DNA of 64,000 nucleotides from Cymbidium sinense (taxonomy: Eukaryota > Streptophyta > Magnoliopsida > Asparagales > Orchidaceae): positions 113,153,121 through 113,217,120 of the forward strand of contig CM038222.1 of assembly GCA_021442155.1 (NCBI GenBank), written 5' to 3'. Within the stretch, counting starts at the first letter, position 1. Each line of letters opens with the position of its first letter. Positions 13,480 to 26,178 of the stretch are shown here, piece after piece. Under the pieces are notes generated by a model. That model had not been told where the DNA came from, did not search any database, and worked only from the letters and a program-made list of their open reading frames with translations. A program made the translations under genes and the position numbers.

Positions 13480-13845
13480 TATTAATAAGTATATAGTATG
13501 AACATCCCATGAATATGAGGCTTTAAGTAGCCCTACGGAGGTCTTAGATTACATTACTTCCTTGGTTAACAAAGGCACATACTTATTTAATTTCATTTTT
13601 ATGTGTACTTGTACTAGAATTTGGATAGAACTTTACTTTACATGTGTATATAATTCAACAAAAATATAATCTTTTCATGATTTTCATTCTCATAGTTGTG
13701 TGTACATTTATATGTATTTAATATAACAAGTATATAGTTTAGAAATACTGAGAATACGAGGCTTTAAGTATCCCCAAGGAGGCTTTAGATTATCTCACTT
13801 CCCTGGTTCAAACATCAACACATACTTGTTTATATCTTTAATACA
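13480..13845 (+). repeat. Tandem pair inside copy B
   Basis: Two related segments (about 13485-13590 and 13728-13845) share AAGTATATAGT, GAGGCTTTAAGTA and ACTTCCTTGGTT-like blocks at about 243-base spacing. The same pair occurs inverted in copy A (4915-5240), so the duplication predates the two insertions. Confidence 0.6.
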
Positions 13846-15030
13846 TGTGCATGTGTACTTAGCTAAGGAATGAAAATCCCTCTTCTCTACCAAAGTATAT
13901 GCATTCATAATCATTTAAGTGTGCCAAAATATATTGCATTTATAGGTATGTTTAAGTCTTAAATCATATGCATGATTATTGGTGATGAAAAGGAATGGTG
14001 CAACATTATCTATGTGATGAAAATTCAATTTCATTAGTCTTAAGATGCCTTTCATGTTGGATAGGATTCTTTAAGATTAACCCAAACTTAGGAATAATAA
14101 AACATTTAATAAATCATTCACTAAAAGAATTCAAGTCATAATAATATGCCTTTAAAAAATAATTTAAGGTAGGAATGAAAGAGGTTAAGCCTCTTTCTTC
14201 TCTTTACAATGCTTAGATACTAAGTAAATATCATATGAAATAAAAGAAAATACAAATTAATACTTACTAATCCTTTAAATAGATTAAAATGAAACTACCC
14301 TTCATGTTTAAATTAAATAATTCAAAACTTTAGAAAATTATAATTCAAAAGCCTAGCTAAGACACACCACACTAAGCCTAGACACACACATTAGAATGCA
14401 AAGTCACCACTTCTAGCTCTAAGTTAGGATGGTGTATGTAATGATGTTGTATTTTATTTTATGATATAATATTTTAGATTGGATGTTAGGATTGTGGTAC
14501 GTAGACTGGATGTTAGGCCGTTATTAGTCTAATATTATTTTATGTAGGGAATTAGCTAAAGGGGTTGCTAAAATAAAAATAAATATGAATGTCTTTACTT
14601 GCAAGTTGCTTAGCCCCTTTGTATAATTCATTATTAGGATAGGTGGGCTTAGTTACCCATGTGAAGGGTGCTAAGTCTAAATTATAAAATATAACTGCTT
14701 GGGAATGTATGTTTGTTTACCTAACATCTATTTTGTAGGTGTAGTTAGATTTTATTTTTCCATAGATATATAATTTTGCAATATGAATTAGGATTAGTGT
14801 TATGGGATTCAAGATGAGCAGTGGCTAGAAAACATAGTCCTAGGAGGCCTTGTGTAGCTTTGGATCATAATAAAATCAAAAGAACAGAAAGAAGAATGAA
14901 GACCCCCATAGCAGCTATTTAATTTTAATTGTAATATTTTTTATAGTCCAGATTGTATAAGGGTAGAGCTCAGCTACCCAATTTTTCTATTTTTTGGGGT
15001 GTACGATGATACTCGGCCGCATCAGTCTCT

Positions 15031-17030
15031 TATTCTTTTATGAAAATCTAAATATTTGAATGTTATGTTTAGATTGTGCAATAAAAATTGCATATTCTTT
15101 ATAGTTTCTTAAATTTGATGTCTGAATATGTGGCCTGGATGAGGTAGGCTCTTAGGATAAAATTATTTTTCTCTACCACAGTTAATAACTCATAACCAAA
15201 TTTTAAAATAATTCGTAACCTCATTTCAAAGCTTAGGTCATAATCAAGATAATTAAAAGATTTAGCAACCCCATAGCTGAATGATGTATGTTTCAATATC
15301 ATGCATATCATATTATTTCCAATCTTGAATAAGGAGGGTCTCTACTCTTCTATGATAGGGGAATGCTTGACCTGTGAGGGCATCTCTTATAGTGGAGAAC
15401 ACCTCCTCCCACTAATTTAGCTGACAACCATACTTCATCATGCATTTATGCATAAATATCTCAAGCCTTTATCCAAAATATTGTGTCAAAACGGTATAAC
15501 AATTGTAAATTTTGCTCTTTACACTAAGTCATATACTCTTTCCAATCATGATCTATTCTTTTAGAGAGTGAGTTTAGGGCTCAATCTCTTTCAAATTAAA
15601 TAATAGCCTAGCTATCTTGCAATTACATAAGATCGGACTACATGGATTTAAAATGTAGGAGGTATTAAGTGGCAACCCCTCCAAGCGGTTGTAAGTCTAG
15701 AAGAGTCAGGATGGGTTTATCCTCTCTTGTGGAGGTAAACCATTATATCCCATTTTTATTTAGATTTAGGTCATGCTTTTGGCTCATGCTAAGGAAGACT
15801 TAGGATCCAAAGTTACATATTTTCTTCGAGCTACAAGCATAAATCCTCACCTCTTAGGCATTTTTACAATCTTTTGTTGATGGATTGTAAGCCCTAGCAT
15901 TTTAATAAAATTTCAATTCAAATAAAAATAAATCTCTCTTTTAAACATATAAAGCCTCACCACAGAATAGATTGGAGTGCTTACCAGGCTTCCTAGTATC
16001 TTGAGTGCTCCCTACTTATCTCCCTTTGAAATCCAAAAATAAGTCTTTCCAAATTGAACATTCCCACTTGATTTTCAAAAATTTTCAATCCTTTGATGGT
16101 CTAACCTTGAAATCTTTGGAAATAATTGATTGAATACTTTAATCAAGAGTATACTTTAAAAATTTCCATTTCCAAAGATGTAATTAACTATGGAAGCTTG
16201 CTTCCATAGGGAACTAAAGAACTCGGCATAAAATAAACCATGCTTTACTTTCATGTAAAGTAAGGGAAATATCTCTGGTATATATGAAGATCGATCTTCC
16301 TTAGGAGTCCTTATAAGGTGATTAGGTCCATTGTATGGTGATGTTTCCATATTTTGGAATGGTATATCATATCTCAATGTTGTACCCAATCACTTTAATA
16401 AGTTCCCCATAAAATCTACGTAGTATACAACATCCCTCCAAATTAAAACACCATAAGAGTACGTGGATTGGTCTGATCTTCTGGTGTATAATGAAAGTTG
16501 GGTTCCCTATGAACTATGTGTGCTATATATTAATAAAACGATGTAGTATCAATAGGCTCAGGAGAGTGGTAGGCATGTGTACTAGTGGGTCTAGAAGTCT
16601 TAGGTGGTGAGATAGAAATGATGTCATGGTGATGATAGTGGTGGTAGCCTGAACATTGGGCCAACTTACAGTCTTCTTCTTCTTCCTAAAGATACTCATA
16701 ATCAAACATCATGGAATATCACTACCACCCCCTGATATTATATGTTACCAAAAAATAAATGGATTATATGCATAAAAAATGAAGTTAATCATAAACTAAA
16801 GTACATAAAAAAATAGTTTGTAGGAAAGTGTGTAGATAAAGCATGTAAAAGAATCGTATCTAAAAAAAGTATGGTGTAAGTATATTATTTACTAAAAAAA
16901 AGTATGCCACAAAAGTACATACAAAATTTATATATAACTTTGGACTCTTACTCTCAATGCATATGTTTAAAAAATTGCAACTAGAAATTAAACAAAAAAT
17001 TGCTACCTTATACTCATATGCTACATATTT
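15031..17030 (-). pseudogene. CACTA interior: upstream part of the Ptta/TNPA-like gene and intergenic spacer
   Basis: This stretch lies between copy B and the TNP2-like gene. Short minus-strand open stretches at 15311-15099, 16389-16156 and 16705-16523 are in the position expected for the 5' exons of the TNPA-like gene. The 16389-16156 peptide (MGTTLRYDIPFQNMET) and the others match nothing I recognise. Start and splice sites cannot be set. The call rests on position only. Confidence 0.35.
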
Positions 17031-19627
17031 TTACTTCGATGAATCATTAGAAGTTGAATTTATGGTGTTATATTCCTCATCATTCTTAGTAACATAATCA
17101 TAATCAACATTAGTATCAATCAAGCCTATTACTGGCTCATCATCATCAATTGGAAGTCCAAAACATGTCATCTCATCCTCTTTATGAGAAACTTCAATAG
17201 TATTTTGTACCTCTACTCTTGCTCTGGGTTTGATCTTAATTATAACGGCCCATTCCTTTTTCTCTCTCACTCTTCCTAGATATCTTAGGTAATATACTTA
17301 AGTGGCTTGATTTGTAAAGATAAATGGATCAAACTTTGTTTTTTTTTTGTTAATTTCACTTCAATGATCCCATATGACTTATACTTCCTTATTCCTTTAT
17401 TGGCATAGGATGAAACTATTCATAGTTGAATAGAATGACATTCCTCTTTTTGGTCTGTGATATTATAATCGTACAATTTCTTGTAAGATGGTATAGTAAT
17501 CTATCTCATAATTTGATGTTTCCTCTAATGTAAACACCTGAGTTATATATTTTTCTTTCCTCCAGACCAAGAAGTAGAGTGAAATCTATATCCATTTATA
17601 TCATAAATTGTCCATGTATTCATAATTCTCATAAGTCCCCATGTAAGGTCATGAAGGTCTTGATTTCCTACTATATTCCTCCAATAATGAACCTAATACA
17701 TTTAGTAATATAAGAAAGTATTGCAACTAGTTTATAAAATATACAAAGTCCATAGTGATGATTGTTTACATGTAATCTAAACCATATAAGGAAGTCATCT
17801 TCAACCTTCCTACTGATAGTGGTAACATCACCTAGGTTTAATGAGTTTATGAATAACTTGAACTTAATATTTAAATGAATATGACTAGGTGACCATCAAG
17901 TTTTGCAATGAATAGAAATAAGATATCATTTCTTTGATAGGCTTACTCAAGAAAAAGTTGAACTTCATCAAAGTTGATAAGGATGGTAACCATTTCTACC
18001 CTTAGCTCTTTGTCATTTAAATATCTGGATGTACTTCTACCCAATGCTTTTCCAGAAGAATGAAAAATTAATAGCACATTATGTGAAGCTCCAACACCTT
18101 TGACATCTTCTATCTGTGCTTGCATATCAAAGTAATAGGAGAAAAAAATTCATAGTCTCTTGGGCTAAGTAAGCTTCTCATATTTAGCCTTTAGGGTGTG
18201 CTTTATTCATCAAAGTTCTTTTAAATTTATTGAAGAATCTGTAACAGTTTACAAAATACATGGTGCTAAGATTGACACCTAATTAATATTATTGCACAAA
18301 AGAAATGCATGCCTTTTAAATGGGTACATCCAGTGATACTCCATAGGTCCTCCCACTTTAATTTTAAGTGATTCTATTTTTAATCAAGTTGATGATAGTT
18401 TCTTAAAGGAGAGAATGAGTTTGATAAAAGAAATTTAGTATTTATTTTGGTAATGTACACTAAAAGTAAGCATCATAAGAAAATGTGACAATCATGACTC
18501 TTCATTCCAAATAATTTTCTTGTCCTCAAGTCAACACATCAGCTCAAATTGGATGCATACCCATATGATAGCTTCAATGATTGTACCCACTCAAACAAAC
18601 TATTCTGTATTATTTTAATGTGAGATAGTACTTGACTTTAAGCTTCAGAAATCTACCAGCTGTAGTCTCTCTCAGTTCTAACTCTCTTATCTAACAATAC
18701 TCCTTTAAGTTTAACTTGGCCTTCACATTATATTTATTTAATTCTAATGTTAATCACCATGTTAAAAATATTATCAAGGATTTTTTTTTTGATGTGCATG
18801 ACATCTAGATTATGTATTATAAGATTAAACTTCTAATATGGTAGATCTCAAAATATACTTTTTTTTTCATCTAATTATGATTTACACCATAACCTAGAAT
18901 ACGATTGTCAGATAACATAGGAGAATCAATTATATTTAGAATTGATCTAACCTTGACATTAGTACTCACTACTTAACCTTAGAGGTGGCTTAGAATTTTC
19001 AACTTTATTTTTTTATGAATGCATCCTTATTTTTTATGAATGAATGATCAGTAGGTAGGAACATATGGTGATAGTTAAACCAAGATTTTTTTTTTTTTTA
19101 CCATTTTTATAAGTGAAGGCCTTAGATAGATCCATGCAGTATGGATAAGATAACTTCCTAGTAGTGCTTTATCTTAACAACATGCCATAAGTAAAAAAGT
19201 CATTAATAATCCATATTAGCACTGCCTTCATCTGAAAGTTATTCTTCGTGGCAATGTCATATGTGAGTACACAAACATCTCATAAGATTTTCAACTCATC
19301 TACTGATGGTTGCGAGAAGACATCTATCTTTTCTTTGGGATTATGTGGCATAAGTATGATTAGAGTGAGGAATATATATGCTGTGTTCATACACATCTCG
19401 GTAGATTATATGGTGTAACTATGATTGACCAATAGAAGTAAGGTGACACATATTGACTATATTGTGAAATCATCAATGTACAGACCAAGTTTGATGTTTT
19501 GTGGGTCACATGGAAAATCAGGATAAGCATGATCAAAATACTTCCACACTTCTCCATATAATGAATAACTCAAGATATTTGGTGCACTTGTTCTATCAAA
19601 TTAAAACTTAACTTTTAAAGCTTTGTA
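17031..19627 (-). pseudogene. CACTA TNP2-like transposase, C-terminal two thirds
   Basis: Reading right to left, blocks typical of plant CACTA transposases appear in order but in shifting frames. First come YSLYGEVWKYFDHAYP and PQNIKLGLYIDDF (19570-19440). Then LIDELKILWDVCVLTYD and NNFQMKAVLIWIIND (19320-19210, Transposase_21), and LKSHDCH near 18510. Next are MEYHWMYPFKRHAF (18344 leftward) and NKAHPKG (DUF4218), HSSGKALGRSTSRYL near 18060, and KEWAVIIKIKPR near 17260 (DUF4216-like) with an acidic tail ending 17031. The protein would cut and move the element. Multiple stops, and a copia element inserted at 19628, destroy it. Confidence 0.8.
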
Positions 19628-19844
19628 GAAAGTTTAGTGCTAAATGATTATATTTAATAATCAATGAAAGAGCAATGCAATAAATAATCAAAGTAAAGTA
19701 AACTAAAGTGTATAAAAGAAGGCAGAGGACACAATGATTTTTACGTGGTTCGACCTAACCCAAAAATTGGCCTATGTCCATGCATAGCAACCTAAGCTAC
19801 GAATTCACTAATAAGTCAAAAAATGAGATTACAACAATCTTTTA

Positions 19845-20015
19845 TACTCTCCTTTATGGGCAAGTACAACACAACACCATACTTTTATATAATGGGAAAG
19901 TACAACCCTAACACCATACTTTTCTATACTAAGAAAGTACAATCCAAGATTTTACTTTTCAACATGGGTAAATACAACCCCAACACCGCACTTTCCTACA
20001 TGGGCAGGTACAACC
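19845..20015 (-). repeat. Minisatellite of about 35 bp in the LTR
   Basis: Five degenerate units of the form CTTTCCTACATGGGCAAGTACAAC plus CCAACACCATA lie side by side. The open frame that spans them is a by-product of the repeat. The right LTR has about three units, duplicated again, and the solo LTR at 38170-38270 has about three. Confidence 0.75.
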
Positions 20016-20910
20016 CAAGAAGGTACAAGAGAACAAAAGATTAAAAGATACAAAATATTTAACTGTCAATTTAAAAAGATTTTGCACTCAAGTTCCAACT
20101 AATAAAATAATATGATAAATAATAAAAGAAAGCTCACTTCTTATTTATTTAAGATTAAAGTTAATGCAAGAGGCTGTATGGAATGTTAGATGCAAACTTA
20201 GTCTTTAAAAAGACTTGATTTATTTTAAAACAAATGAAAGCTCAAAATCAAAGCAATTTGAAATAATTTATTAAAGCACCACTCAATAATTATTTGAATA
20301 TTTGAATAATAATCAAAAGAAAAATAATAAATGTAACTTGTGTTGTACAATAAGTAAATTGAGATGATAATTTAGAACAAACTAGTTCACTTAAGAATGT
20401 TTCTCTACAAGACCTATGTTGTATGTAAATAATTAAAGGATTTGTAAATATAGCTTAGTAATCACTTGTATGAAACTTGAGACAAAGTAAGAGATATATT
20501 CCACTTAATGATTTATGAAATTAGAAAGAGAGGAAGAGTATATTTAACCACACAATATTTTATCAACCCAACTAAATAATTAAGCCTAGATGGAATACAT
20601 TTAGAACTTGATTTTCTTCATGCATACCTTGATTGAATATTTCAGCCAAGAAGAAAATTCAAGTAGGATGAATAGTTAAGCACTTCAGTAAATAGATAAA
20701 CTTTTGTAAGCTTTTGGCCAAGGGGTTATTTCCACCAATCCTTCAAATTTCCCAAGAAAACTTCAACACAATCTTTTTGGCCAATAGAAGAGAAGGAATA
20801 ATGAAAGAGTTGTAGCACTTGAATCACAAGAATCTTGAAGATACTTGTATAGTAAGGGGTCAGCTGAGAGTGAAGAAGAGATAAGAACCCTTTACCCTAA
20901 GACAAAGCCA

Positions 20911-20920
20911 CTTTAAATAG
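20911..20920 (-). promoter_or_regulatory. Candidate TATA box of the left LTR
   Basis: The minus strand reads CTATTTAAAG about 1.3 kb before the LTR 3' end. The same word is at 27057-27066 in the right LTR, and the solo LTR has TTATATAAGG at the equivalent place (37396-37405). Conservation of position supports a core promoter. Confidence 0.45.
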
Positions 20921-22751
20921 AAAATAAGAGATGAAGGGGTTGCTCAAGCATGTGGGGTTGGAGGGAAAATAGTTTAGGAAATAATTTGATTTGATTTTTC
21001 AACCACAATAAAACAACCAAAGAATCTATTCCTAAGATTTTCAGTCAAGAGAGAAAGAGGAGGGAAGAGATATAAGGTAATAAATTGAGTTTTGAATTCC
21101 ATGTAATAAACAAAGTGAATTGGATTGTCCAAGGTAAGAGAGGAAAATCCAAACATGGAAAGTATTCAAAATTTGAATGGAGATCTTTAATCATATCATG
21201 AGAGATCTCTGGAAGAATTTTTGTCCAAAGAGAATATATATATATATATATCTAAAAGTCCATGTAATGAAAATCGGCCAAGGAGAGAAGATTAGTTTAA
21301 GTAGTATTTTGAAATTCAAACAGATTGGAACTTAGATGAAAATTTGAAGTAAATGAAACTTTATGTTAAGAGAGTTAGCAAATAGAAAATTAAAATGAGA
21401 AAAAACCATGATGAGATTTAACAAATTAGATGTAACTTAACAGTGCAAGAAATTAGAAATTTTGAACTTCAAATAGGATGGTTGACCAAGATAGATTCTA
21501 AGTAGGGATTTAATATAAATTAGATGCATGATATGATGAGTATATAATGAAATAATTAGAGCAAGGTTTAAGATGGAAATAATATGAATTAATTCAAATA
21601 AAATAAATAGAAGAAAATCCATAAGATTTTCACCCAACACTATTTTCCATAATTAGGATGATCTTAAATCAATGCATTTAATTAATTCAAATCGAAGATT
21701 ATCAATTATAATTTTTTTAAGTAATAAACATTATTTAAAATAATTCAAATAGATTTAATATGGCCGGAAAATGCTAGTTCCTTAAAATAGATTTAATTAA
21801 AAAGGTAAGTTTATTAAATCATGGCTTATTTGAATTTAATTTTTAATTAACTTAAAATAATTCAATTAAACTCTAATTAGCTAAAATAAATCATGGTGTT
21901 GTTGGAAAAATTGTTCCAAAAAAAGGCTAAAATCAATTTTGCATAGATATGACAATGAATATTCAAATTAAAATCAAAATAATTTAAATTCAAAAATTCA
22001 AATGATTGAATTTTTAAATTTTGAAAAAAAAAGAAATTATTATGAAAATAAATTGAATAAATCTCACATGATTTATTAACCAAAATTCTATGAAAAATTT
22101 GGCTAAAACATTATTTGGGAGGATAATAATGAAATGAGAGAGAAAATAAATATAATAGGGGAGAGAAAAGAATAATTAGTATAATTCTAGAGTAATTAGG
22201 TTAATTCTGAAATAATTTAATTCTCATGCAAGAAATAAATGGAAAATTAATCTAATTACACATGAAAATGATTTAATGAAGTAAGAATTTAATTAATCTA
22301 GCTTAGAATCTTATTTAATGAAACTTAAACTCATGTACTTAGTTCATATTATCCAAAATAGATAATTCAAGGAATAGTGCAATTTTAATATGTAAATGTT
22401 ATGGATAAATTTTAAATAAAATACATTAAAATGAATAAATCATTAATTTTTTTGTTGAGCTCTTTATTTATCTTAGTATTATAATTCCTAAAACATTCCC
22501 AACTAGTTCAAGTCCAAAAGCTTTAGCTTTTTGAATTGATTGAAGAATATGAAATTGAAGAATTTTCTTGCATCACTTAAAGTTAAATCAATTAGCAGCA
22601 TCAAGAATACATATTTGACATTAATGTAAATCTAAATTAAGAATAACATTCATAATGATTAATATTGATAATTTATTTTGTAAATAAATTATTACACAAG
22701 GTTTGTTTTCATCAAATCAAATGGTGAGATAGACAAGGTGTATACTCAACA

Positions 22752-22766
22752 ATCTCTCCCTATTTG
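22752..22766 (-). other. Polypurine tract of the copia element
   Basis: The minus strand reads AAATAGGGAGAGAT directly before TGTTGAGTATAC, the LTR start. The same arrangement (AAATAGGAGGAGAT then TGTTGAATATAC) recurs at 52355-52380. Confidence 0.8.
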
Positions 22767-22769
22767 ATA

Positions 22770-23094
22770 ATGACAAATCAATGTTGGTGTGAAGGATAGT
22801 TATAATAATAAAGAGCTATTTTCCCCCCTCACTAAATACATATGTGAGAAATTAAAAGTATAACTAACATTACTTGTGATATACAACAACGTCAATATTT
22901 CTCCCCCCTTCTATCGTCATCAAAAGATTCACAAAAAATAGAAGTTGGTTATATCAATAAAATTCTCTCCCTTAATTAAGTACAAAAATAAATATAAGTA
23001 TGAGAGGTTAAAATAATTAAAGATTAAGTTGCTGGATATTATCCCCATATTTAATGTAAACTAATATATAAGAATTTAGTTATACACACACACA

Positions 23095-23129
<35 letters not shown>

Positions 23130-24030
23130 TTATATATATATATGTTCTAAGCATAAGAAAGATATAAACATGTCTCTAAAATAAAATTATAGCAAAATTT
23201 GAAGTAATTTGTTATTCCACACCTTAACCATTCAAAATAAAAATATTTGAATGTATAACAACTTAATATACCAACCAAAATTATCTTATCATCAAATAAA
23301 ATGTAATTGTATCAAATGTTAATTTAAGAATAAGAGGTAAAAATTATAAATTTGTATGAACATTGAAGATTGATGCTACAAAAGAATTTTTAATCATACA
23401 AAATGATTCATAGAACCTAATTACATATTTATTCCAAATTAAAACATACAAGCTAATTTATGAATCATATTCAATTTTTAACATATTATAAGTCAAAAAA
23501 ATTAATAATTATGAACTATATAAAATGATGAGTTTTAAATTATGTATATTAAACCATGGATCATAAAACATATGCTGACTAAGCTTGATTGAAATCAATA
23601 CACTACTACAAATCACAATTTATTAAATGGGGGCATAAGAGATCAAATCACATGAGAAATTGTAAATATCAATTAAGTAAAGCATTTTATTTTGAAAACT
23701 AAAAACTAATCTAGTTTAAAGATTGAAAGATGTACTTATCAAACAATATGTGAACTTCATAGAATTTATGAATGTATTTTCAAATTATATTTTTGGAACA
23801 ACTCATTCATTAAAAGAAATAGAACATGAGGTTTAATTAGATTAGTTAATCATGAAAGAAACATAACTAATCTAAGGACCTAAATTTATGTAAGAATGGT
23901 ATTAATGAACAATACAAAATACTTTAACTCATGTCAATCCTTCTTGTATACTTTTGTAATTTAAGTTTGCTTTTGTATACCTGAATTTATGACTTGTCTT
24001 CATTGGTCCTTCATGAAAAAAAATCTACAA
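22770..24030. other. Non-coding 3' interior of the copia element
   Basis: About 1.26 kb of AT-rich sequence between the end of gag and the polypurine tract. I find no integrase, reverse transcriptase or RNase H motif on either strand. A CA-repeat lies at 23083-23126. This is where pol would normally be. Confidence 0.6.
23083..23126. repeat. (CA)n microsatellite with flanking (TA)n
   Basis: A run of CA dinucleotides with one interruption, followed by a short TA run to about 23145. Confidence 0.9.
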
Positions 24031-24037
24031 TATAATC

Positions 24038-25043
24038 TCATTTTAAAGATTTTAGTATCCATGCAAGCTTGGATCCTTTAACATTAGTAACATTATAAAT
24101 ATTTGAATAAGTAGATGATGAGCAATGAAAACTAATTCCCTTAGGAATCCAAATATATGAATATGAAGCATTTAATTGCATGCATCTCCTAAATGAACAA
24201 ACATACGAAACATGGCCTTGCTTATAATAATAAGTACAAGTAACTTTGGGCAAAGCATGCATAAATGAATTATAACTTCTAAGTTTAGTTTTAGAGAGTG
24301 AACTAACATGATTGTGAGATGTACGAGTATTTAAAGTTTGTGAATTACATAAATATTTCTTGCAAGACATGGTTGGAATTGAATGTAAAGCATGTGAGCA
24401 ACTAAAACTTGTAGAAGATAAAGCTATGTAATTTAATTTACTTCTAATATTAGAATTTTCACCTCTTTAACTTTCAATCTCAATATTTAAATCATGTTCA
24501 ATTTTACTTTTAGATAATAACTCATTATGCAATTCTTTATTTTCATCTTCTAAAATTTTAATTTTGAAAATAAACTCATCATGACAATAGGATGTAGAGG
24601 TGCTAGATAAATCATTTAGCAAATCACTTGCTTTGGTATTTAATGAAGATACTTCATTTTCAAGAAAACAAATCATATATGAGATTTTTTAGCATGTAAA
24701 AGTGACTCATTTTCTTTCATCAAAGTGTTAAGATTTACTTTAAAACTTCAAGACTCTTTTAGTGGAAATATATTTCTTATAAACATCAACTAATTCATCA
24801 AAGACACGAAACAACTCTTCATAAAATAGATTGTTTACTTCACGGTCATCTTCAAAATTAGATTGTAATTGGAAGCTTTGTGTACATACCTTGATGGATG
24901 TAGTTGGGAGCTCTTTTTCTTCCCTTTTAGTAAGCACTATAAGGCTTTGTTTAAAATCTTCTTTATTTATTTTTTTTTTTTTTGTCTTTCTTATTTTTAT
25001 TCTCACTCCCTTTAGGACCAAAGTAATGCACTTAGGAATCTGA
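24038..25043 (-). pseudogene. gag: Copia gag-like protein
   Basis: Three minus-strand open pieces follow each other: 25021-24740 (basic stretch, then FYEELFRVFDELVDVYKKY), 24676-24467 (heptad-like, ILEDENKELHNELLSKS), and 24370-24038. The last carries a damaged CCHC knuckle, CTYYYKQGHVSYVC, in which the second Cys is Tyr. It is followed by IWIPKG, a block near the gag end of Sirevirus-type copia elements. The protein would coat the RNA in particles. It ends at a stop directly before the non-coding interior. Frame breaks separate the pieces, so this copy is inactive. Confidence 0.65.
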
Positions 25044-25461
25044 ATTTATTTATGTGGTATTCTTAGTTAGAATATCCTTTTCATTTAAGGACTCCTTATC
25101 ACCTATCTTACAATCACAACTATATAACAAAGTGAGAGAATCAAATATATCCTTTTTGGTTTTAAAATATAGTAAATAAGAAAGCTCATTGAAAAGAGAT
25201 ATCTTTTAAAAATATGAAATTTTCTTTTGATTTAAAACAATAAAATACTTTTTGAAATAGAAGATAAGCTACCATTTAAACAAATATACTACATTATGAT
25301 ATCGATACTTCATAAAAACCACAAGAATCTAACTTTTCATACATCAAAATTGGTTTTTAACAAAAATAGGCGTATAATAAATTTTATTATTGAAAGAAAA
25401 AGAACCATTTGAAATACGATAGTGATCAACTCAAGAATGTTAAGCCACTAAATGAGCTGAG

Positions 25462-25473
25462 GCTTTGATACCA
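25462..25473 (-). other. Primer binding site (initiator Met-tRNA type)
   Basis: The minus strand reads TGGTATCAAAGC, one change from the TGGTATCAGAGC site of most plant copia elements. It lies two bases inside the right LTR, whose end is TGTTAATTG at 25476. Confidence 0.85.
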
Positions 25474-25542
25474 ATTGTTAATTGTTAGGAGCTATAACAC
25501 CCAAGAGGGAGCGGGAAGTTGTGAAATGGGTGGTTTAAAAGA

Positions 25543-26178
25543 TTATCAAAAGTTTAGTTGCAAATGATTAAAATTAATAACCAATGAACGAGCAATGCAA
25601 CAAACAACCAAAATAAAGTAAAGTGCAAAAAAGAAAAGTAGAGGGTACATTGATTTTACTAGGTTTGGCTGAATCCAAAAACAAGTTTACGTCCCCACCT
25701 CGCAACCCAAGCTAATTCAAAAATACGATTACAAAAAATCTCCCATACTATCCTTCATGGGCAAGTATAACCTAACACCATATTTTCCTACACTGGGCAA
25801 GTACATCCCAAACACTGTACTTTTCTACACCAGGAAAGTACCAACCAAATAACGTACAAGTTATCAAAAGTTTAGTTGCAAATGATCAAAATTAATAACC
25901 AATGAACGAGCAATGCAACAAACAACCAAAATGAAGTAAAGTGTAAAAAAGAAAAGTAGAGGGTACATTGATTTTACTAGATTTGGCCGAATCCAAAAAC
26001 TAATTTACGTCCCCACCTAGCAACCCAAGCTAAGTCAAAAATACGATTACAACAAATCTCCCATACTCTCCTTCATGGGCTAGTACAACCAAACACCATA
26101 TTTTCCTACACCGGGCAAGTACATCCCCAACACTATACTTTTCTACACTAGGCAAGTACCAACCAAACAAGGTACAAG
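25543..26178. repeat. 318-bp tandem duplication inside the right LTR
   Basis: Units 25543-25860 and 25861-26178 both start TTATCAAAAGTTTAGTTGC and end GTACAAG. They differ at scattered single bases. The left LTR and the solo LTR have one unit, so this duplication is private to this LTR. Confidence 0.9.

Larger units (their letters stand above)
9459..15030 (+). repeat. Copy B of the long LTR-like repeat family (most complete)
   Basis: It begins TGTTGACCTTAC at 9459 inside the CACTA Ptta gene. It runs through a TTGACC-rich tandem array (9700-10930), a less AT-rich segment (10930-11800), and the GAAGCTACCTC block. After that comes a long AT-rich stretch with an internal tandem pair, ending near CGGCCGCATCAG at about 15025. 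CACTA sequence resumes beyond. The lack of coding sequence, the TG start and insertion into another transposon suggest a solitary, very long LTR of about 5.6 kb, but no matching internal region, primer site or clean target duplication was found. The class is therefore open. Confidence 0.55.
19628..22751 (-). repeat. 3' LTR of the copia element (left copy)
   Basis: It matches 25476-28934 throughout, for example GATTTTTACGTGGTTCGACC-like, TTTAAAAAGATTTTGCACTC-like and GGTAAGTTTATTAAATCATGG blocks in the same order. The inner end is TATACTCAACA at 22751, next to the polypurine tract. The outer end is truncated relative to the right copy. Confidence 0.85.

Noticed and set aside
19823..20044. Frame with repeated MGKYNP units
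   Set aside because: It only reflects the 35-base minisatellite of the LTR and is not kept open in the other copies.
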